Shown here: in pieces, positions 5,303-6,458 of the stretch | Layout of the letters: the number at the start of each line of letters is the position of its first letter | Position numbering within the stretch: the first letter of the stretch is position 1 | Source: Cryomorphaceae bacterium | GTDB lineage: Bacteria; Bacteroidota; Bacteroidia; Flavobacteriales; Schleiferiaceae | Assembly (NCBI GenBank): GCA_003451355.1 | Contig: DMDX01000024.1 | Coordinates: 982 to 7,439, forward strand | DNA: 6,458 bases | Reading direction: 5' to 3' | Translations under genes and position numbers: made by a program | Notes under the pieces: generated by a model | Told to the model about the DNA's origin: nothing | Seen by the model: the letters and a program-made list of their open reading frames with translations, nothing else | Databases searched by the model: none

Positions 5303-5355
5303 GCCAACGAGCTAACCTTGCGAGCCTCGCTAACTAACCAACGAGCCAACCTTGC
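5303..5355 (-). repeat. Paired 18-bp repeats, inverted relative to the ladder after nadE
   Basis: CCAACGAGCTAACCTTGC (5304-5321) is repeated with one mismatch at 5338-5355, a period of 34 bp. Read on the minus strand, each is GCAAGGTTRGCTCGTTGG. This word matches the two ends of the plus-strand ladder at 5031-5042 and 5069-5080, from which it differs mainly by the ladder's three inserted 10-bp units. The gap between the copies contains the palindrome GCGAG-C-CTCGC (5320-5330). The tract ends 6 bp before the stop codon of the phosphatase gene. Confidence 0.8.
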
Positions 5356-5361
5356 TAAAAG

Positions 5362-6458
5362 CTACCGCAGCGGCAACGGATCCCCCGTCGCACTCGAAGG
5401 CAAGGCGATTCCGAGTAGCATCGACCATGTGGGGGCGATGTCGCGCGGGTGCACACGCTCCCAGCGGGCCGCATCGGGCCGAATTCCGGGACCCATAAAC
5501 ACCACCGGAACGTGCGTGTCGTAGACGTGGCCCGACCCGTGGTCACAGCCTTCTTCTCCGTAGTCAATGTGGCCGGACTTGAGTTCGTAAAAGACCTGAC
5601 CGCTCCGGGCATCAAAGGCGTTGCGGCGCTGCGTGGCCTTGGGGTCACAAGAATTGCGTATTTCGTCGGCGGTCCACGCCATTTGGACGGCGGGGTGCTT
5701 CATGATGGCCTCCCGTACCAGCTCCCAATCGTCGTCGTCGCTGCTCTTGAGGTGAATTTGGTCGTTGCCGATGTGAAGGATTTCCGGCTCATCCAATTCA
5801 ACGCTCGAAATCAAGGCACTGAATTGCGCTTTTAGTTCCTTGCCTGACCAATTCTGGACGGCGAACCCGTCGAGGGCCGCTTGGTTGGGATTATCGCAGG
5901 AGCCGTGGTCTGCGGTGAGCGATACGTAGTAGTTTCCGCGTCCGAGGCGTGCGTCAAGGGCGTCAAAAAGTTGGCCTAGCTGCAGGTCGAGGCGCAGATA
6001 CACATCCATCATCTCTTGCGCGCGCGGACCCATCAGGTGACCCAAGTGGTCGGGCGTCGAGAATGAAATGGCGAGCACGTCGGTATGGGTTCCGCGACCT
6101 AAATTTTCGGCGTCGACAGCAGCCAATGCGACGTCGATGAGGATTTGGTTGCCCATGGGCGTGTAGCGAATCAGCCCGGGATTGCCCGCTCCGAGCGCCG
6201 CTAGGTCGTAGGGGAACGAGCCGCTAGAAGCCCCGCGGAGCTTACCCTCAAAGGGGCGCTCGTCGGGCCCCGTAAAGGACTCATAGACCGACGGAGCCAT
6301 CAGGCGCTCCCACGATCCCTTAAGGTAGCTGGCGGGACTGTGCGCCGTGTTAAACGCCTGAATCCAGGAGGGAAGCTCCGATGCATAGTGCGACGACGTC
6401 ACAAAACCCACCTTGTCGTCCATCCAAAAGGCGGCGTCGCCGTAGTGGCCGGCGGCGG
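5362..6458 (-). CDS. PafA-like alkaline phosphatase/phosphodiesterase, N-terminus beyond window edge
   Basis: This is the C-terminal part, about 364 residues, of an enzyme of the alkaline phosphatase superfamily (type I phosphodiesterase/nucleotide pyrophosphatase branch). It is closest in pattern to the PafA phosphatases common in Bacteroidota, which release phosphate from monoesters outside the cytoplasm using two zinc ions. Upstream of the Met at 6423 the frame stays open to the edge (GHYGDAAFWMDDKVGFVTSS). Metal-ligand motifs visible are STPDHLGH (Asp and His, at 122-129 counted from that Met), LTADHGS (169-175) and DHGSGHVYDTHVPVVFMGPG (294-313). The nucleophile Thr or Ser and any signal peptide lie in the missing N-terminal portion, perhaps 150-200 residues. 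Location outside the cytoplasm is therefore inferred from the family. It converges on nadE across a repeat-filled gap. Phosphatase versus phosphodiesterase activity cannot be decided here. Confidence 0.88.
   Translation of the reverse strand, partial: AAGHYGDAAFWMDDKVGFVTSSHYASELPSWIQAFNTAHSPASYLKGSWERLMAPSVYESFTGPDERPFEGKLRGASSGSFPYDLAALGAGNPGLIRYTPMGNQILIDVALAAVDAENLGRGTHTDVLAISFSTPDHLGHLMGPRAQEMMDVYLRLDLQLGQLFDALDARLGRGNYYVSLTADHGSCDNPNQAALDGFAVQNWSGKELKAQFSALISSVELDEPEILHIGNDQIHLKSSDDDDWELVREAIMKHPAVQMAWTADEIRNSCDPKATQRRNAFDARSGQVFYELKSGHIDYGEEGCDHGSGHVYDTHVPVVFMGPGIRPDAARWERVHPRDIAPTWSMLLGIALPSSATGDPLPLR

Noticed and set aside
5019..5355. CRISPR array
   Set aside because: The repeats are 8-18 bp, lack uniform spacers of about 30 bp, occur in both orientations, and no cas gene is near.
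5031..5355. Insertion sequence with terminal inverted repeats
   Set aside because: There is no transposase reading frame and no clear target-site duplication. I keep only the weaker claim of a possible non-autonomous element.

Overview
The window reads as chromosomal DNA from a gliding or gliding-related member of the Bacteroidota, most likely a flavobacterial lineage with unusually high G+C. The evidence is the pair gldB and gldC, which are known only from this phylum, and three well-placed copies of the Bacteroidota -7 promoter element TAnnTTTG. Shine-Dalgarno sequences are also weak or absent before most starts. No phage, plasmid or transposase gene is visible.

Left region (1-1506): on the minus strand mraZ is followed, with a 14-bp overlap, by rsmH, which runs off the left edge. 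This is the usual start of the dcw cell division and cell wall cluster. The intergenic stretch 1255-1506 carries the mraZ control region (a TAnnTTTG element and three TGGGN MraZ boxes 10 bp apart), a single DnaA-box match, and a promoter for the divergent gene.

Middle region (1507-5044): on the plus strand an alpha/beta hydrolase overlaps engB, the ribosome-assembly GTPase, by 28 bp. Converging on engB with a 26-bp tail overlap is the minus-strand pair gldB-gldC, joined by an ATGA stop/start overlap. nadE (NAD synthetase) is divergent from gldB, with only 17 bp between the two start codons. Each of these two genes has its own TAnnTTTG element nearby, and the one for gldB is so close that its mRNA may be leaderless.

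Right region (5045-6458): a 317-bp convergent intergenic stretch separates nadE from the C-terminal part of a secreted-type alkaline phosphatase/phosphodiesterase (minus strand, cut by the right edge). This stretch is the most unusual part of the window. It has a ladder of TTRGC words 8-10 bp apart that begins inside the last codons of nadE, two inverted copies of the same 18-bp word near the far end, three successive 13-nt hairpins with 5-bp stems and 3-nt loops, and an AT-rich middle with further palindromes. It looks like a dispersed or regulatory non-coding repeat element, but its function is unknown.

The genes are mostly housekeeping (rRNA methylation, ribosome assembly, NAD synthesis) with gliding motility interleaved. 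No clearly new biological system is visible. The repeat region and the compact gldB/nadE promoter arrangement are the best candidates for a second look.
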